Notes: generated from the sequence alone by a model not told the origin. 64,000 nt of DNA from Symsagittifera roscoffensis (GCF_963678635.1 NC_087066.1:52780312-52844311); one strand, 5' to 3'. Shown: positions 53,001 to 55,035, numbered from the stretch's first letter. A program made the numbers and translations.

Positions 53001-54687
53001 AGTCCAGAACATGGAAAAATTGGCATTTTTCAAACCCGCCGAACTTTACAAAAAAATAATCGGATGTGAAATATAATTTTTTAAAATTTGACCTCAGGAA
53101 GTCGCTATCTTCAATGGGGTATAAAAAAAATTTGTTGAAAATTATTATTTCGATCGGTGAAAATTGACCTAAAAAAATCACACCGAGCATAAATATTCCG
53201 TTTTCTTCGATAGTCGGAACAAAAATTAGCCCAACACTTAAGGTCAAAGATTAACTGGAACTTAGGAAAATTGTGGCCAAAACATTTAGCAAAAGAACTT
53301 AAACCAAAGATTAAACTACAAGGTCTAGCAACCAATTGTGGCATTGAAGTCGAGAATTTAAATGTTACCAATATGGTTCAATTGTACTAAGACCAACTCA
53401 ATTGCAAACAAAACTAATGTTTTGACACAACATATGGTTTTCGAAATGAGATAGTTTGTTTGAGTACACGATTGATTATTTTAGAAACTCTGCCTGCAGT
53501 TCGGAATAGAAATCCAGGCTCTTTTACCATTCCCCCTTCACGTGAGTGAAATTACGTGTACAATGCCTGATGGTTTTGAATGATTGTGTAGTATACATAT
53601 GGTGATTACCAACAACCTTGTAAAATCAATAGTTCACGCTCAAAATCTATTATCGGTAGCGGGGGACGTTAAAAGAAGTCAAATGAAGAAGGAAAAAGTG
53701 TTATTCCACATAGGGTTTCATAATTTTGAAATCAACTCTTTTCTACTCCCCCCCCCCACCTTTCAATTCCAATTTTCAAAAACTACTTTAGCATTGTCAT
53801 AATGCAATGAAACTTGATATGGTGAACTAACTAACAATTGTTAACAGATTTGTTCTTAACACCTCAGATCAACCTAACATCACGCATTCAGCGATATTAA
53901 CATGTAAATCAACAATTTAAAAAAAAAGAAAATAAAAAATTGGAAAAGAGCCTTGAAATCTTTCATATCTGACCTTGAAGTCAAGGCCCTCTGAGCAATT
54001 GAACACGACGCACTGTTTGGCCAGGGACTTGGCCAGATCCTTAGTGGTCTCTGTCTTTCCTGTTCCTGCAGGTCCAGCTGGAGCTCCTCCCAGATCCAGT
54101 TCCAAGGCACCCATCAAACAGAGATAGCAACGATCCTGAAGAAAAAAACTAATATTTCTTAGGAGACAAAGAAAATAAATCCAAGATATATTATGCCTTT
54201 AACAAAATAAGTGAGCCAATGAGCATTTTTGATATGAAGTCGTGATTGGGCAGTTTTTACAGCTTTTTTTTTTCAAATTCGTAACATAGGAAATTACAAA
54301 TTACTGCTTTAAAGTACAATTTAGATTAGCATTGATGAATTGAATTTGGTCGCAGAGGCGGAATAAACCTTTCATAGGCACAAGTTCTGCCCCTGCTTAA
54401 ATTTTTTTGATTGTTTTCCGGAGCTGAGAATTGTTGCACAACGCGGACACAATAGAAATAGACCATGATGAGACTCGAACCACCAACCTGTCGACTTAGA
54501 AGCAGATACTTATATTTGAGTTGAGTGTTACCGTGAGAGGAGTGACGACTAGACGTGGGGATGCTCCTAGGTACTCGTAGCCGTAGAGGTAGCATGCATT
54601 GGCCATCCTCACTTGGCAGTCGTCTATGTCCTGGTTCCAGTAGTACCTCTGGTTCTTCTGCCAGTCGAACGAAGTCACACTGTCGCA
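6238..54687 (-). CDS. DNAH6: Axonemal inner-arm dynein heavy chain, DNAH6-like; 33 exons, both ends missing
   Basis: Motor subunit of a single-headed inner dynein arm; family members hydrolyse ATP and slide doublet microtubules in cilia and flagella. The 33 exons listed below join without a frame break into 2,055 codons (6,165 nt). In order: pre-AAA1 segment (residues 1-52); AAA1 with Walker A GPAGTGKT (73-80) and Walker B CCFDEF (122-127); AAA2 with GPTGGGKT (354-361); AAA3 with GGTGVGKS (698-705) and FFVDD (763-767); AAA4 with GVGGTGKQ (1051-1058) and VFLFTD (1105-1110); stalk coiled coils and microtubule-binding domain (about 1236-1620); AAA5; then the run-up to AAA6. All four P-loops look intact. 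Animal DNAH6 is about 4,150 residues, so roughly half the protein is seen. Exon 1 and 2 exist twice (copies A and B). Introns range from 258 to 3,815 bp; those not listed separately hold nothing I can name. DNAH6 rather than DNAH1/3/7/12 is inferred from recalled family sequence, especially AAA2 ([14 protein letters not shown]) and AAA4 ([20 protein letters not shown]). Confidence 0.93.
6915..7148 (-). CDS. DNAH6: DNAH6-like exon 32
   Basis: 78 codons, phase 0/0, acceptor TTCAG, donor GTACCC. Encodes [38 protein letters not shown] and [16 protein letters not shown]. Confidence 0.95.
7310..7720 (+). repeat. R3 repeat, copy 3
   Basis: CAGTTGGAAAAGAGTC through GATCCCGTCTTTCGTAACC and TTTAACAAA-like text to AAATTTAAGATTTTTT; near full length for the family, in intron 31. 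Confidence 0.7.
7740..8130 (+). repeat. R3 repeat, copy 4
   Basis: Tandem with copy 3: AACCGAAAGTTAGAAAAG, TTCACTGGGAAATCTGAA, GATCACATTTTTCGTGA and TCAAACTGCGAAAAAGTC. Confidence 0.7.
8460..9680. repeat. Degenerate tandem repeats of the exon 31 donor region
   Basis: GGTCATAGACAACTAA-type units followed by GACTCACATTGCTGAA recur at about 8465, 9387, 9480 and 9608-9680. The rightmost runs into the exon 31/intron 31 boundary. A 22-nt stretch at 9387-9408 is identical to 9659-9680. Confidence 0.7.
8641..8855 (+). repeat. Two tandem units of about 108 bp with SINE-B tail motif
   Basis: TTGTTCACAGGACTCATTTCC, then GTAGCAACAAATT/GGAACAAATT and GCAACAGATATATTTTG, occur twice. The first unit begins with CCCGTAAACAAC, the SINE-B tail motif. 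Confidence 0.65.
9672..9851 (-). CDS. DNAH6: DNAH6-like exon 31
   Basis: 60 codons, phase 0/0, acceptor AACAG, donor GTGAGT. Encodes [40 protein letters not shown] and SLKYFSN. Its last 9 nt and donor are repeated 272 bp into the following intron, and a minisatellite overlaps its acceptor. Confidence 0.95.
9852..9940 (+). repeat. Minisatellite at the exon 31 acceptor
   Basis: About 3.5 copies of TTGTGAACAGAAATCGTCAC spaced 25-27 bp. On the minus strand it supplies the last 10 intron bases and the CAACAG acceptor of exon 31. Confidence 0.8.
10420..10600 (-). CDS. DNAH6: DNAH6-like exon 30 (AAA5-AAA6 helices)
   Basis: 1 nt plus 60 codons; acceptor TGTAG, donor GTTATT. Encodes [35 protein letters not shown] and [15 protein letters not shown]. 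Confidence 0.96.
10620..10890 (+). repeat. Possible tRNA-derived SINE relic
   Basis: Contains a B-box-like GGGTTCGAATCGCAGC followed by non-coding text; no second copy identified. Confidence 0.3.
10903..10991 (+). mobile_element. R1 element, 3' end only
   Basis: AAATCGTTCCAAATTG, then CAGTCGGAACATTCAGGG, a decayed hairpin and CGAGCAATTCT. Confidence 0.6.
11526..11572 (+). repeat. R4 motif
   Basis: AGATGCGAAGCTGTGCTTCGC with following CACTTGCGAGA. The GCGAAGC/GCTTCGC pair forms a hairpin. Other copies: about 4478-4510, 9328-9368 (minus), 14932-14968, 15518-15560, 42862-42905 (minus), 45595-45625 and 58775-58822. Confidence 0.6.
11630..11722 (-). repeat. tRNA-derived SINE head
   Basis: On the minus strand a tRNA-like fold: acceptor GCTGCGT with ACGTAGC, and T arm GTAGATTCAAATCCTAC with a TTCAAAT loop. 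The anticodon arm (AGACTCAAAATCTC) is poor, so a tRNA-derived pseudogene or SINE head rather than a gene. Confidence 0.45.
11940..12180 (+). repeat. Unnamed repeat shared with intron 7
   Basis: Two internal units each with AAGGCCATAT(A)/GAGGCCATAT and AGCCGCTT; similar AGCCGCTTATGCAGAAAAGA text recurs at about 42590-42780. Confidence 0.35.
12685..12840 (+). repeat. R5 repeat, copy 2
   Basis: Same motif order as 2785-2950, more degenerate; in dynein intron 29. Confidence 0.45.
12980..13400 (+). mobile_element. R1 element, 3'-truncated
   Basis: GACACGGAATACTTGTGCTCG, TTCTTCAGACAAATTTCGAC, CCTGTGATCATTTTTCGTAA, CAATTAACGCGCGATATATT and GGCGTGCGGTGGG in the order seen at 32284-32780. Confidence 0.75.
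13454..13626 (-). CDS. DNAH6: DNAH6-like exon 29 (AAA5)
   Basis: 57 codons plus 2 nt; acceptor TTTAG, donor GTCAGT. Encodes [36 protein letters not shown] and [14 protein letters not shown]. Confidence 0.96.
14090..14250 (+). mobile_element. SINE-A, copy 1
   Basis: tRNA-derived head with B box GAGTTCGAAACCGC, then GTGCGCTACGATTTGCAAG, AGCCATAGCTTAA and TTATTAACCTTCGAGTTAGG. Confidence 0.65.
14455..14646 (-). CDS. DNAH6: DNAH6-like exon 28 (AAA5)
   Basis: 64 codons, phase 0/0, acceptor CTCAG, donor GTGAGT. Encodes [40 protein letters not shown] and [16 protein letters not shown]. Confidence 0.96.
14932..14968 (+). repeat. R4 motif
   Basis: GGGGGCGATGCGGAGGTTTG and CATCACTTGCAATACAAC; degenerate R4 copy. 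Confidence 0.4.
15291..15488 (-). CDS. DNAH6: DNAH6-like exon 27 (AAA5)
   Basis: 66 codons, phase 0/0, acceptor TGTAG, donor GTAAAT. Encodes [35 protein letters not shown] and [16 protein letters not shown]. Confidence 0.96.
15689..16074. mobile_element. hAT-type MITE with 8-bp target duplication
   Basis: 386 bp. Left end CAGGGGCGGATCTAGGATTT, right end TTAAATCCGCCCCTG. Flanked by exact 8-bp repeats CTACCACA at 15681-15688 and 16075-16082. An 8-bp duplication and CAGGGGCGG termini fit non-autonomous hAT elements. No transposase ORF. Confidence 0.9.
16288..16433. mobile_element. M1 palindromic MITE, copy 1
   Basis: 146 bp, terminal inverted repeats GATCTCTTTAACTATA / TATAGTTAAAGAGATC, C-rich inside the left end (CCCCCCTCGGGTACCT). 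Copies at 42975-43124 and 49757-49889. Confidence 0.85.
16518..16640 (-). CDS. DNAH6: DNAH6-like exon 26 (stalk exit, AAA5 start)
   Basis: 41 codons, phase 0/0, acceptor TTCAG, donor GTGTGC. Encodes [20 protein letters not shown] and [20 protein letters not shown]. Confidence 0.94.
16780..17375. mobile_element. Mariner-like MITE, copy 1
   Basis: 596 bp between TA dinucleotides. Left end CAGTGCTGATTTAATTTTTC, right end GTCCGGATAATTTAAATCAG then CTCTG. Same termini as 43820-44548. No transposase. Confidence 0.75.
17455..18367 (+). repeat. Tandem duplication in intron 25, unit 1
   Basis: Roughly 910 bp repeated at 18370-19205. Includes a stretch AACAGTTGGGCACTAAATTT, R3-like TCAATAGGTAAACC, and a SINE-B tail (TATTTACGGG, CCCGATTGCGATAA). 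Confidence 0.9.
18370..19205 (+). repeat. Tandem duplication in intron 25, unit 2
   Basis: Second unit, with a deletion of about 90 bp relative to unit 1 (the 17780-17880 segment) and scattered substitutions; clearly older than the 2.9-kb duplication at 50-56 kb. Confidence 0.9.
19644..19772 (-). CDS. DNAH6: DNAH6-like exon 25 (stalk coiled coil 2)
   Basis: 43 codons, phase 0/0, acceptor TGTAG, donor GTTATT. Encodes [35 protein letters not shown] and TTALADEQ. Found by extending the frame between exons 24 and 26. Confidence 0.92.
20243..20419. mobile_element. M2 palindromic MITE, copy 2
   Basis: 177 bp in dynein intron 24, same inverted repeats (CTGTTATACGGCCC / GGGCCGTATAACAG) and interior as copy 1. 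No clear target-site duplication. Confidence 0.8.
20480..20665 (-). CDS. DNAH6: DNAH6-like exon 24 (stalk coiled coil 2)
   Basis: 62 codons, phase 0/0, acceptor TTCAG, donor GTCAGT. Encodes [19 protein letters not shown], the return strand of the tip, then the coiled coil [16 protein letters not shown] to LAGVEAK. Confidence 0.95.
20690..20861. mobile_element. M3 MITE, copy 1
   Basis: Imperfect inverted ends ATCTTCTTAATAATTACCAC and GGGGTGGCAACTCTTAAGTA. Interior CGACCAATCAGAATGCAGCA is shared with 44553-44648. Confidence 0.6.
21808..21952 (-). CDS. DNAH6: DNAH6-like exon 23 (microtubule-binding domain)
   Basis: 1 nt plus 48 codons; acceptor TGTAG, donor GTACGC. Encodes [34 protein letters not shown] and NPKFHPDQ, the middle of the microtubule-binding tip. 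Confidence 0.94.
21953..23557. other. Intron 22
   Basis: Left 900 bp show nothing nameable. A SINE-B lies at 22870-23060. Near 23395-23520 there is SINE-B tail-like text (TTGTACCCAATGTGATAACA). Confidence 0.5.
22870..23060 (+). mobile_element. SINE-B element
   Basis: GATGTGGCAACTTAACCGACA as at 5398. On the minus strand it has a tRNA-like head with B-box GGGTCGAGTCTCGG and A-box-like TAGCATGGCCG. Confidence 0.6.
23558..23793 (-). CDS. DNAH6: DNAH6-like exon 22 (stalk to microtubule-binding domain)
   Basis: 78 codons plus 2 nt; acceptor TCCAG, donor GTGAGT. Encodes the end of coiled coil 1 ([10 protein letters not shown]-type helix, [18 protein letters not shown]) and the start of the microtubule-binding domain ([20 protein letters not shown]). 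Confidence 0.95.
24200..24370 (+). repeat. R3 repeat, fragment
   Basis: CCAACAGAAAGTTCGGAAAA start joined to the R3 3' part (AAAAGTCAGACTGCAAAAAT-like). Internally deleted. Confidence 0.45.
24820..25000 (-). CDS. DNAH6: DNAH6-like exon 21 (stalk coiled coil 1)
   Basis: 1 nt plus 60 codons; acceptor GTCAG, donor GTGATT. Charged heptad-like sequence: [44 protein letters not shown]. Confidence 0.94.
25370..25480 (+). repeat. Short tandem repeat GGCTGGTTTATACTT
   Basis: Five variants of GGCTGGTTTATACTT within 110 bp of intron 20. Confidence 0.7.
25703..25857 (-). CDS. DNAH6: DNAH6-like exon 20 (stalk entry)
   Basis: 51 codons plus 2 nt; acceptor TTCAG, donor GTGAGT. Encodes [19 protein letters not shown] and [29 protein letters not shown] marks the end of AAA4 and the start of the stalk coiled coil. 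Confidence 0.95.
25985..26180 (+). mobile_element. SINE-A, copy 2
   Basis: TGGATCAAATCGCACGTGCG, CTGCAATTTGCAAGCTGAGC, AGTCATAGCTTAA and AATTAACCTTTGGGGTTAGG. Confidence 0.65.
26195..26362 (+). mobile_element. R2 element, internal fragment
   Basis: CACGCAAAATCTGCTAATAC, CAGTCGTGATTCG and GTGACGAGAAAAACAGGTTT match the R2 interior. Confidence 0.6.
26690..26960 (+). repeat. R3 repeat, degenerate
   Basis: TTTCCGCTGGAAAATCC, TTCTACTTTTGAAACTA and AAAAGCCAAACGCC match the R3 3' half. Confidence 0.45.
27045..27272 (-). CDS. DNAH6: DNAH6-like exon 19 (AAA4)
   Basis: 76 codons, phase 0/0, acceptor TTTAG, donor GTGAGA. Encodes [40 protein letters not shown] and [13 protein letters not shown]. Confidence 0.96.
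27400..27484 (-). mobile_element. R1 element, 5' end only
   Basis: CTGAATAAAAAACCACCCCGA, GCATATATATTTC and TCGAATGTCGGAAC, the R1 left end on the minus strand. Confidence 0.6.
27930..28184 (-). CDS. DNAH6: DNAH6-like exon 18 (AAA4 Walker B)
   Basis: 85 codons, phase 0/0, acceptor TTTAG, donor GTAAGT. Encodes [20 protein letters not shown], Walker B VFLFTD, then [20 protein letters not shown]. This is the segment closest to recalled animal DNAH6. Confidence 0.97.
28565..28935 (+). repeat. R3 repeat, copy 5
   Basis: GATTAGAAAAAACTGGGTCA, AGACGATCACGTTTTTCGTG, GTTCGATAGTGGAGTTT and TTAAGATTTTTTCCTGAAAA; the 3' part is well preserved. Confidence 0.65.
29038..29235 (-). CDS. DNAH6: DNAH6-like exon 17 (AAA4 Walker A)
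   Basis: 66 codons, phase 0/0, acceptor TTCAG, donor GTTGGG. Encodes [24 protein letters not shown], the AAA4 P-loop GVGGTGKQS (from residue 1051) and [12 protein letters not shown]. Confidence 0.96.
29564..29859 (-). CDS. DNAH6: DNAH6-like exon 16 (AAA3-AAA4)
   Basis: 2 nt plus 98 codons; acceptor TCTAG, donor GTAAGT. Encodes [39 protein letters not shown] and CKNVLGD. Confidence 0.95.
30860..30970 (-). mobile_element. tRNA-derived SINE head
   Basis: On the minus strand, A-box-like TTAGCACAGTGGTAAGGCG and B-box-like GTATTCGATCACATGCC with tRNA spacing. Confidence 0.5.
31200..31500 (-). mobile_element. R1 element, 5' half, minus
   Basis: GGGATATTTCGTCACG, AAAAAATCATCCCAAGTATA, ATTCCGTTAAATT and GAGTTGGAACAAAA correspond to the left half of R1. 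Confidence 0.55.
31663..32096 (-). mobile_element. R1 element, near full length, minus
   Basis: CAAGACTGCCCATATCAGGG at the 3' end, TCAATTTGGAACGATTTT in the body and TCGAAAGTCGGAACAAAAA at the 5' end. Confidence 0.7.
32284..32780 (+). mobile_element. R1 element, full length reference copy
   Basis: 497 bp: GTTCCGACTTTTGTAATAAA, CGGAATATTTGTCCTCGGGG, ATCATTTTTCAATTGCC, CAGTTAACGCGC, TCGTTCCAAATTG, GGCGTGTGTGGG, then CATTCGGAATATTCAGGATT, GCCCTGATACGAGCAGTCTTG. Followed by TT. Confidence 0.85.
32906..33083 (-). CDS. DNAH6: DNAH6-like exon 15, GC donor
   Basis: 59 codons plus 1 nt; acceptor TCTAG, donor GCATGT rather than GT. Encodes [37 protein letters not shown] and IVQ. Only the GC donor at CAAG/GCATGT keeps the frame and the conserved VQGILQ junction with exon 16. 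The nearby GT gives a broken product. Confidence 0.9.
33607..33650 (+). repeat. (TG)n then (G)n microsatellite
   Basis: TGTGTGTGTGTGTGTGTG followed by about 12 G and GAGGAGGGGGA, just beyond the exon 14 donor. Confidence 0.95.
33679..33810 (-). CDS. DNAH6: DNAH6-like exon 14 (AAA3)
   Basis: 44 codons, phase 0/0, acceptor GTCAG, donor GTGAGT. Encodes [20 protein letters not shown] and TLKTIFK. A (TG)n/(G)n tract lies about 30 nt beyond its donor. Confidence 0.95.
34069..34226 (-). CDS. DNAH6: DNAH6-like exon 13 (AAA3 Walker B)
   Basis: 2 nt plus 52 codons; acceptor TTCAG, donor GTCAGT. Encodes [37 protein letters not shown] and KLFWKNYL. Confidence 0.96.
34691..34849 (-). CDS. DNAH6: DNAH6-like exon 12 (AAA3 Walker A)
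   Basis: 2 nt plus 52 codons plus 1 nt; acceptor TTCAG, donor GTGAGT. Completes the AAA3 P-loop as GVGKS, then [20 protein letters not shown] and EKKRKNIL. The AAA3 P-loop is split across the intron. Confidence 0.95.
35033..35073 (+). repeat. (TAA)n microsatellite
   Basis: About 13 units of TAA/AAT with one C interruption. Confidence 0.95.
35740..35950 (-). CDS. DNAH6: DNAH6-like exon 11 (AAA3 start)
   Basis: 70 codons plus 1 nt; acceptor TGTAG, donor GTAGGG. Encodes [38 protein letters not shown] and VLFTGGT, the first half of the AAA3 P-loop. Confidence 0.95.
36935..37090 (+). mobile_element. SINE-A, copy 3
   Basis: A-box-like GTGGTGCAGTGGCAGTG, B box GCGGGTTCAGATTTGC, GCGCTAGGATTTACAAG, AGCCATAGCTTTGATAAGC and TTAACCTCGG. 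Confidence 0.75.
37164..37607 (-). mobile_element. R1 element, full length, minus
   Basis: 444 bp: CAAGACTGCTTGTATCAGG, GCCCTGAATGTTCCGACTGC, CCCCACACGCCATATTAAG, TTACGCGTTAATAGCGCG, GCGCGTTAATTGTCCC and finally AAATCGGAAC. Confidence 0.8.
37674..38285 (+). mobile_element. R2 element, full length
   Basis: 612 bp: TTCGACCATTCAAAATGTGG, AGAAACTTTGTATTCGGGTG, CACGCAATTCAAG, ATTTTTGATTTTTAGTCT, CACGCAGAAAAAAAGCGGC, then AGTCGGAACATT, hairpin CTGTGCTATTTGCACAG, GTTATCCTTG. Followed by TT. Confidence 0.75.
38534..38761 (-). CDS. DNAH6: DNAH6-like exon 10 (AAA2-AAA3)
   Basis: 76 codons, phase 0/0, acceptor AACAG, donor GTATGC. Encodes [17 protein letters not shown] and [11 protein letters not shown], ending SDNGEAK. 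Confidence 0.93.
39322..39502 (-). CDS. DNAH6: DNAH6-like exon 9 (AAA2 small domain)
   Basis: 1 nt plus 60 codons; acceptor CCTAG, donor GTATGT. Encodes [17 protein letters not shown] and runs to GVEIMKQ. Confidence 0.94.
39847..40146 (-). pseudogene. Retrotransposon polyprotein fragment in intron 8
   Basis: About 100 codons open on the minus strand: [20 protein letters not shown], then [40 protein letters not shown] and [18 protein letters not shown]. From memory, FFDVRVFNP...KRKYGERVREVEHASFTPLVFS...FYKRLA is a recurrent C-terminal segment of reverse-transcriptase-type retrotransposon proteins in invertebrate genomes. Only this segment is present, with no RT catalytic part, so it is a dead fragment. 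It is on the same strand as the host gene. Confidence 0.6.
40241..40437 (-). CDS. DNAH6: DNAH6-like exon 8 (AAA2 Walker B)
   Basis: 65 codons plus 2 nt; acceptor TTTCAG, donor GTCAGT. Encodes [36 protein letters not shown] and [15 protein letters not shown]. The Arg codon of VSR is split with exon 9. Confidence 0.96.
40839..40878 (+). repeat. 40-bp perfect direct repeat, left
   Basis: Starts ATAGTATAAAGGTGGACACT and is identical to 42003-42042 across 40 nt. Confidence 0.95.
41093..41296. mobile_element. Degenerate hAT-like MITE
   Basis: Ends TAGAGGTGGATTTT and TAAATCCACCCGTG resemble the 15689-16074 element's ends; a poly-C run lies inside the right end. No target duplication seen. Confidence 0.4.
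41572..41904 (+). mobile_element. R1 element, divergent
   Basis: GTTCCGACTTTCAAAGAAAA followed by GTCGGAACAGAG, TTTATGCTTGAGATGG, AATTGTTCCGAATTGAATTC, hairpin GGCTTTTGCCCC and CAGCATTCTTG. A short inverted copy of the 5' end sits at its start. Confidence 0.6.
42003..42042 (+). repeat. 40-bp perfect direct repeat, right
   Basis: Identical to 40839-40878. The 1.12 kb between contains a hAT-like relic and an R1 copy. Confidence 0.95.
42043..42974. other. Left part of intron 7
   Basis: No coding signal. Internal repeats at 42580-42640 and 42755-42780 (TTGCGCGTAGCC, TTGTGCGTAGCC) resemble 11940-12180. A reversed R4 motif lies at 42862-42905. Confidence 0.4.
42975..43124. mobile_element. M1 palindromic MITE, copy 2
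   Basis: GACCTCTTTAACGATTCCCC to AGTTAAAGAGATC, with internal GGGTACCTAGTAACGAAT shared with copy 1 in place and order. Confidence 0.8.
43171..43359 (-). CDS. DNAH6: DNAH6-like exon 7 (AAA2)
   Basis: 63 codons, phase 0/0, acceptor TTTCAG, donor GTGAGT. Encodes VLADTYQLL and [17 protein letters not shown] followed by [15 protein letters not shown]. The MGELYGEV form is one reason for preferring DNAH6 over DNAH1/3/7/12. Confidence 0.95.
43458..43800 (+). repeat. R3 repeat, copy 6
   Basis: CAGACGGTTGGAAAATAGTC, CCCAATTTGAGAACACTAGA, TCTCGCTGGGAAATCTGAAA, GAAGTCGATCACGTTTTTCG and GTTCGATAGTAGAGTTTG; near full length, ending 18 bp before the mariner-like element's TA. Confidence 0.75.
43820..44548. 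mobile_element. Mariner-like foldback MITE, copy 2
   Basis: 729 bp flanked by TA (43818-43819, 44549-44550). Ends CAGTGCTGATTTAAATTATC and GATAATTTAAATCAGCACTG. About 303-bp inverted arms (43820-44122 and 44246-44548) are nearly identical over their whole length, around a 120-bp centre. Each arm reads as a matching 70-77-codon ORF; this follows from the palindrome and does not show coding. Confidence 0.85.
44553..44648. mobile_element. M3 MITE, partial, reversed
   Basis: TGCATTCTGATTGGTCG and AATTAACAATCTCCCACCAC, the reverse complement of the interior and end of copy 1. Directly follows the mariner-like element. Confidence 0.55.
44907..45190 (+). repeat. 25-bp minisatellite, about 11 units
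   Basis: Consensus CCAAGAAATCAAACACCTAA plus GAATT, units of 23-25 bp with alternation between GAATT, GAACT and GAGT ends, suggesting a higher-order repeat of two to three units. Confidence 0.9.
45191..46189. other. Middle of intron 6
   Basis: No gene. GATCCCGGCCTTAA occurs twice at about 45314-45348 and an R4 motif at 45595-45625. The 98-codon minus ORF at 45791-46087 has no coding character I can support. Confidence 0.4.
46190..46829 (+). mobile_element. R2 element, full length
   Basis: CATTGAAAATGGGGAGAAAC, TTTGTATTCGGGTGTTTTAG, GAACGACATTAAAAATT, CCACGCAGAAAAAAATGACC, then GGTCGGAACATT, hairpin CTGCGCTACTTGCACAG, GGCTATCCTTG. Confidence 0.75.
47005..47055 (+). repeat. SINE-B tail fragment
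   Basis: AAATTGTTCACGAGAAAAAAG and CTCCCGATTGCAAAAGC. Confidence 0.4.
47175..47335 (-). CDS. DNAH6: DNAH6-like exon 6 (AAA2 Walker A)
   Basis: 2 nt completing a Gly codon plus 53 codons; acceptor TTTAG, donor GTGAGT. Encodes [22 protein letters not shown] and the AAA2 P-loop GPTGGGKT (residues 354-361), ending TTVLH. Confidence 0.95.
47777..48100 (-). CDS. DNAH6: DNAH6-like exon 5 (AAA1 small domain to AAA2)
   Basis: 324 nt entering in phase 1 and leaving in phase 1; acceptor TTTAG, donor GTACAA. Encodes [45 protein letters not shown] and [12 protein letters not shown]. It is the longest exon seen. Confidence 0.96.
48373..48490 (-). mobile_element. R2 element, 3' fragment, minus
   Basis: CAAGGATAGCCGGTTACTGC, GCAAGTAGCACAG and TCCGACCATAGTC, the R2 3' hairpin end reversed. 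Confidence 0.6.
48964..49117 (-). CDS. DNAH6: DNAH6-like exon 4 (AAA1)
   Basis: 51 codons plus 1 nt, acceptor TTTCAG, donor GTCAGT. Encodes [13 protein letters not shown], the [11 protein letters not shown] motif with sensor-I asparagine, [13 protein letters not shown] and MMVPDY. Confidence 0.96.
49555..49692 (-). CDS. DNAH6: DNAH6-like exon 3 (AAA1 Walker B)
   Basis: 46 codons, phase 0/0, acceptor TTCAG, donor GTCAGA. Encodes [15 protein letters not shown] followed by Walker [11 protein letters not shown] and the helix ending TIRNAKAQK. Confidence 0.96.
49757..49889. mobile_element. M1 MITE, copy 3, degenerate
   Basis: Left TATCTTGTAAGCGAATTTG with poly-C, right CCCCTTTTGCAAAAGGGG and ATATAGTTAACAAGATC. 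Same layout as the other copies. Confidence 0.65.
50222..50308 (-). tRNA. tRNA-Ile (anticodon UAU) with 13-nt intron
   Basis: On the minus strand the acceptor stem GCTCCCG pairs fully with CGGGAGC, followed by discriminator A. The D arm is GCTC-AGTCGGTTA-GAGC. The anticodon stem CCGTA pairs with TGCGG and its loop starts CTTATA, giving anticodon TAT. A 13-nt intron (GACAGTATGAGCG) follows position 37. The variable loop is ATGTC and the T arm GGCGG-TTCGAGC-CCGCC. Eukaryotic tRNA-Ile(UAU) genes commonly carry an intron here. It lies within dynein intron 2, on the same strand, and 3 bp from the edge of the duplicated unit starting at 50312. Copy B of that unit has no tRNA beside it. Confidence 0.87.
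50974..51135 (-). CDS. DNAH6: DNAH6-like exon 2, copy A (AAA1 Walker A)
   Basis: 54 codons, phase 0/0, acceptor TTCAG, donor GTCAGA. Begins [11 protein letters not shown] and carries the AAA1 P-loop GPAGTGKT (residues 73-80 of the assembled protein). AAA1 is the main hydrolysis site in dyneins. Its last codon, GACTTCAAG, joins in frame to exon 3. Confidence 0.95.
51531..51686 (-). CDS. DNAH6: DNAH6-like exon 1, copy A
   Basis: 52 codons ([10 protein letters not shown] to VVTPLT), phase 0/0, acceptor CTAG, donor GTAACA. This is the pre-AAA1 segment. A tRNA-like B-box relic sits about 40 bp downstream of the donor in the intron, near 51470. No exon encoding the preceding linker is visible upstream. 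Confidence 0.93.
52035..52350 (-). mobile_element. Truncated relative of the hAT MITE, copy A
   Basis: Internal sequence of the 15689-16074 element reversed: GGGGGAGTGCGCGCG, GCCTTCGGCGCCAG, TGCCTGCGGCGCA, TTTGGTCGACCTAAAAAAAG. Ends lost. Duplicated at 55036-55351. Confidence 0.65.
52740..53220 (-). mobile_element. R1 element, full length, right end of duplication copy A
   Basis: 481 bp: CAAGACTGCTCGTATATCAG, hairpin CAGGGCAAAGCCCTG, AATGTTCCGACTGTCC at the 3' side; CACACCGAGCATAAATATTC and TAGTCGGAAC at the 5' end. Homology between the two large copies stops at this 5' end. Confidence 0.85.
53974..54135 (-). CDS. DNAH6: DNAH6-like exon 2, copy B (AAA1 Walker A)
   Basis: 54 codons, phase 0 at both ends, acceptor TTCAG, donor GTCAGA. 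Encodes [10 protein letters not shown], the AAA1 P-loop GPAGTGKT and [15 protein letters not shown]. The only coding difference from copy A that I see is a silent TGT/TGC change in the Cys codon of KQCVVF. Confidence 0.8.
54532..54687 (-). CDS. DNAH6: DNAH6-like exon 1, copy B
   Basis: 52 codons, phase 0 at both ends, acceptor CTAG, donor GTAACA. Encodes the segment just before AAA1, with [23 protein letters not shown] and ending VVTPLT. Its protein is identical to copy A at 51531-51686. It lies in the upstream unit of the 2.9-kb duplication. Confidence 0.8.
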
Positions 54688-55035
54688 CTAGAGCAACAAA
54701 CTCATATTCGTATCCAACCAAACATAATTGGGCATAAGTGAAAATTAGCAGAAGATAATGGACAGCCAGTAGTAGAATTTAACACATTCGAAGTTATCAT
54801 GTTTACATGGAGAAGGAATTTGACAAAAAACGGAACAAATTTCGTTGATTAACACGTAATTGAACAGTCGCAGGAAGAAAAACTTTGCAGATTCGTAATT
54901 CAATTACGATACAAAAAATGATGAAAGAAAACGTAAAGAAGAAATTGTAAAATCATCTTCTGAGACAATTTTCAAGTACGTAAATGAAAGATGATTCAAG
55001 GTGAAGTGGAAACATTAAAAAATTTCCCCTTCCCC

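Larger units (their letters stand above)
50312..53220. repeat. 2.9-kb duplication, copy A
   Basis: Direct duplicate of 53313-56221, offset 3,000-3,001 bp. By eye there are about ten substitutions and two homopolymer length changes. It contains dynein exons 2 and 1, a tRNA-like relic, a truncated hAT-MITE relative and, at its right end, a complete R1 element. Homology stops at the R1 GTTCCGAC terminus on the right and 3 bp from the tRNA on the left. Confidence 0.97.
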
